From a virus: a DNA stretch of 60,149 nt. The position numbers and the translations under genes are program-made. Below are positions 58,901 through 60,149 of the stretch, piece by piece. Positions within the stretch are counted from its first letter, which is position 1. Each line of letters opens with the position of its first letter. A model generated the notes under the pieces. The model made no database searches. It had not been told where the DNA came from and was given only the letters and a program-made list of their open reading frames with translations. Location of the stretch: positions 1 to 60,149 of IMG/VR virus record IMGVR_UViG_3300033273_000263, one strand, 5' to 3'.

Positions 58901-59607
58901 ATGTATCGCTCAGCACTGTTATTGGGATTAGTCTGCTATGCCCTAGCGTTCTACGTGCTGAAACTGTTGGTGGAGTCTCTGCAACAGCTTCCCCAATAGC
59001 GAACAGCTCAGGCTCAGTGACCAACCAAGCTATTCAGGTTTTACAGGGTCCATACATCACTAACACATACGGGAACGGGATCCAGTGTCAAGGTCCCACT
59101 GTTAACTTCACTCCATATGTTACAGGTAGTGCATCTGCTACTAAACCTTACGAACCATATTATTGGGATCCTGTTTATGATATGCGGGATCTTGATGAAG
59201 ATGGTGCCCCTGATAATCCTGGCTCTATTCTTTACACTGTTCCTGTAAGAACAGGACAGAAAGATAACTACAACTTAGGTGTAGGTTTCTCTGCTACTTG
59301 GTCTTCTCCATTAGATAAGAAGTTGCAAGACCAATGCAAAGAAGCAGCTGCTGCTAACATCGCATTGATGAAGCAACAAGCTGCTAATAAAAGATTAGAT
59401 TTTGAAATTGCCAGATTAAAAAATTGTGGAGAATTATTAAAGCAAGGAATTCAATTCCACCCTAAGAGCCCTTATTATTCTGTGTGTGCTGATGTCGTCG
59501 TGAATAATCCACCAGGACATACACATCCACACGTTCATTCTATTCCTAGTCCCGTTTCTAGAAAAGCAGAAGATTTAGGTGGACCGTTACAATCTACTCG
59601 TCAGTAA
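58901..59607 (+). CDS. Exported coiled-coil protein with split signal peptide
   Basis: The mature domain (ETVGGVSATASPIANSSGSV onwards, ~220 residues) has Asp/Tyr-rich and coiled-coil parts (DKKLQDQCKEAAAANIALMK) and a His/Pro-rich end. Its frame has no ATG, GTG or TTG near the signal peptide; the nearest is 58732, deep inside the previous gene. The ATG at 58901 starts the right kind of signal peptide (MYRSALLLGLVC) in another frame. A 1-nt deletion or error is likely. Coordinates give the inferred gene. Confidence 0.6.
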
Positions 59608-59974
59608 GGTGATCAGCACACTGTAGTTCGGTAGGTTCATCACCACTATTCCAGAACTTCTGGTTTGCTTCCAGAAGTGCTTCTGTTACATCCTCTTTGA
59701 ATGAGCGACGTGGAATGAAGATCTCATCATCTTCCGTCTTGTACTCTGGGTGATTCTCTTTGAATTGAGTTTCAGAATCATAGAGTAGAGAACGTGTAAT
59801 GTCATTGACTATTTCTAGGCACGATCCAGGGAGATTAGAATAGTTACCATTGCCAGTGCCATACATCAGTTCTCTCACAACATCAAGTAATTTGATGTAG
59901 GTAACTGCTTTCTCTGCGAAGACGAGTTCGAACTCTTCTTGGTGTTCAGTTGTTTTGAATGTGGGGATGTTCAT
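59594..59974 (-). CDS. Conserved hypothetical protein, 126 residues
   Basis: Helical, acidic protein with EEFELVFAEKAVTYIKLLDV and IFIPRRSFKEDVTEALLEAN. It overlaps the convergent plus-strand gene by 14 nt. No family recognised. Confidence 0.65.
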   Translation of the reverse strand: MNIPTFKTTEHQEEFELVFAEKAVTYIKLLDVVRELMYGTGNGNYSNLPGSCLEIVNDITRSLLYDSETQFKENHPEYKTEDDEIFIPRRSFKEDVTEALLEANQKFWNSGDEPTELQCADHLTDE

Positions 59975-59983
59975 TTGTTTTTC

Positions 59984-60149
59984 TCACAATAGAGGAAGTA
60001 TCTGGGGCTTGGGTCGGCGGGCGGCGCGGAGAGCAGGGATGGCTTTACCATCTTCGCCCCAATATCCCATTTTCATCATCCAAGCGATGACTGCCTCCAG
60101 CTCAGTGTCAGCGCCCCATTGGGCGGCTTGGGTGGCGACATCAGTTACC
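59984..60149 (-). CDS. C-terminal fragment of an unknown protein
   Basis: 54 codons are visible before the TGA. A helix (QWGADTELEAVIAWMMKMG) is followed by a Pro/Arg-rich end. The 5' part lies beyond the right edge. This stretch is clearly richer in G and C than the neighbouring 2 kb, which could reflect transfer. No family recognised. Confidence 0.55.
   Translation of the reverse strand, partial: VTDVATQAAQWGADTELEAVIAWMMKMGYWGEDGKAIPALRAARRPKPQILPLL

Noticed and set aside
1-60149. CRISPR arrays, insertion sequences, integrase or attachment sites
   Set aside because: I saw no regularly spaced repeats, no transposase or integrase motifs, and no tRNA-end duplication.

Overview
The window is part of the genome of a T4-like cyanophage (a cyanomyovirus). 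It joins T4 core genes to photosynthesis and carbon-metabolism genes that are typical only of phages of marine Synechococcus and Prochlorococcus. T4 core genes recognised include gp43 polymerase, UvsX, gp41 helicase, gp61 primase, gp32, gp33, RNase H, gp4, gp26, gp48, gp53 and NrdA/NrdB. Host-like genes are psbA, zwf, gnd, talC, a plastoquinol terminal oxidase and two high-light-inducible proteins. The moderate GC content suggests a Synechococcus host, but that is inference. Almost all genes lie on the minus strand and are packed with 1-4 nt start/stop overlaps.

Layout. 1-11.7 kb is the baseplate/tail hub module: a tRNA-Val, a 2OG-Fe(II) oxygenase, a gp27-like hub protein, two paralogous hub proteins carrying different cell-wall hydrolase domains, a gp26-like protein with a candidate -1 frameshift extension, a tail-tube-family protein, gp4, and on the plus strand gp48 and gp53. 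11.7-20.4 kb is replication/transcription support: gp32, gp33, a RecB-like nuclease, PhoH, ThyX, RNase H, a glutaredoxin and many small proteins. 20.4-25 kb holds a 1051-residue virion-type protein and an unknown 339-residue protein. 25-35 kb is the metabolic island: psbA, zwf, gnd, the oxidase, lysozyme-like protein, hli/peroxiredoxin cluster, tRNA-Arg, GIY-YIG protein and talC, with numerous tiny membrane proteins. 35-40 kb holds nrdB, nrdA and primase. 40-48.5 kb is a block of virion-type or unknown proteins, including a nucleotidyltransferase-like, a ligase-like and a nuclease-like protein. 48.5-56.5 kb is the replisome operon (gp43, uvsX, gp41, mazG) with three more oxygenases. 56.6-60 kb holds a small beta-barrel-like protein, Hsp20 and three plus-strand exported proteins.

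Regulation is readable. Sigma70-type promoters (TTGACA plus a -10 box at 17-18 nt) precede psbA, the hli operon, the 339-residue gene and the beta-barrel gene. T4-type late promoters (TATAAATA, or the variants CTAAATAG and AATAAATA) precede many structural and other genes, usually 22-33 nt before the start codon. Space is saved to an extreme degree. Stop codons are reused as part of -35 or late-promoter boxes, terminators abut promoters, and in one place the -35 box is the loop of the psbA terminator.

The observations most worth testing are the slippery T6C site joining gp26 to a 65-residue extension, the ligase-like/nuclease-like/adenylyltransferase-like gene block, the five oxygenases, the microproteins interleaved with the photosynthesis and pentose-phosphate genes, and an exported protein whose signal peptide is split between two reading frames.
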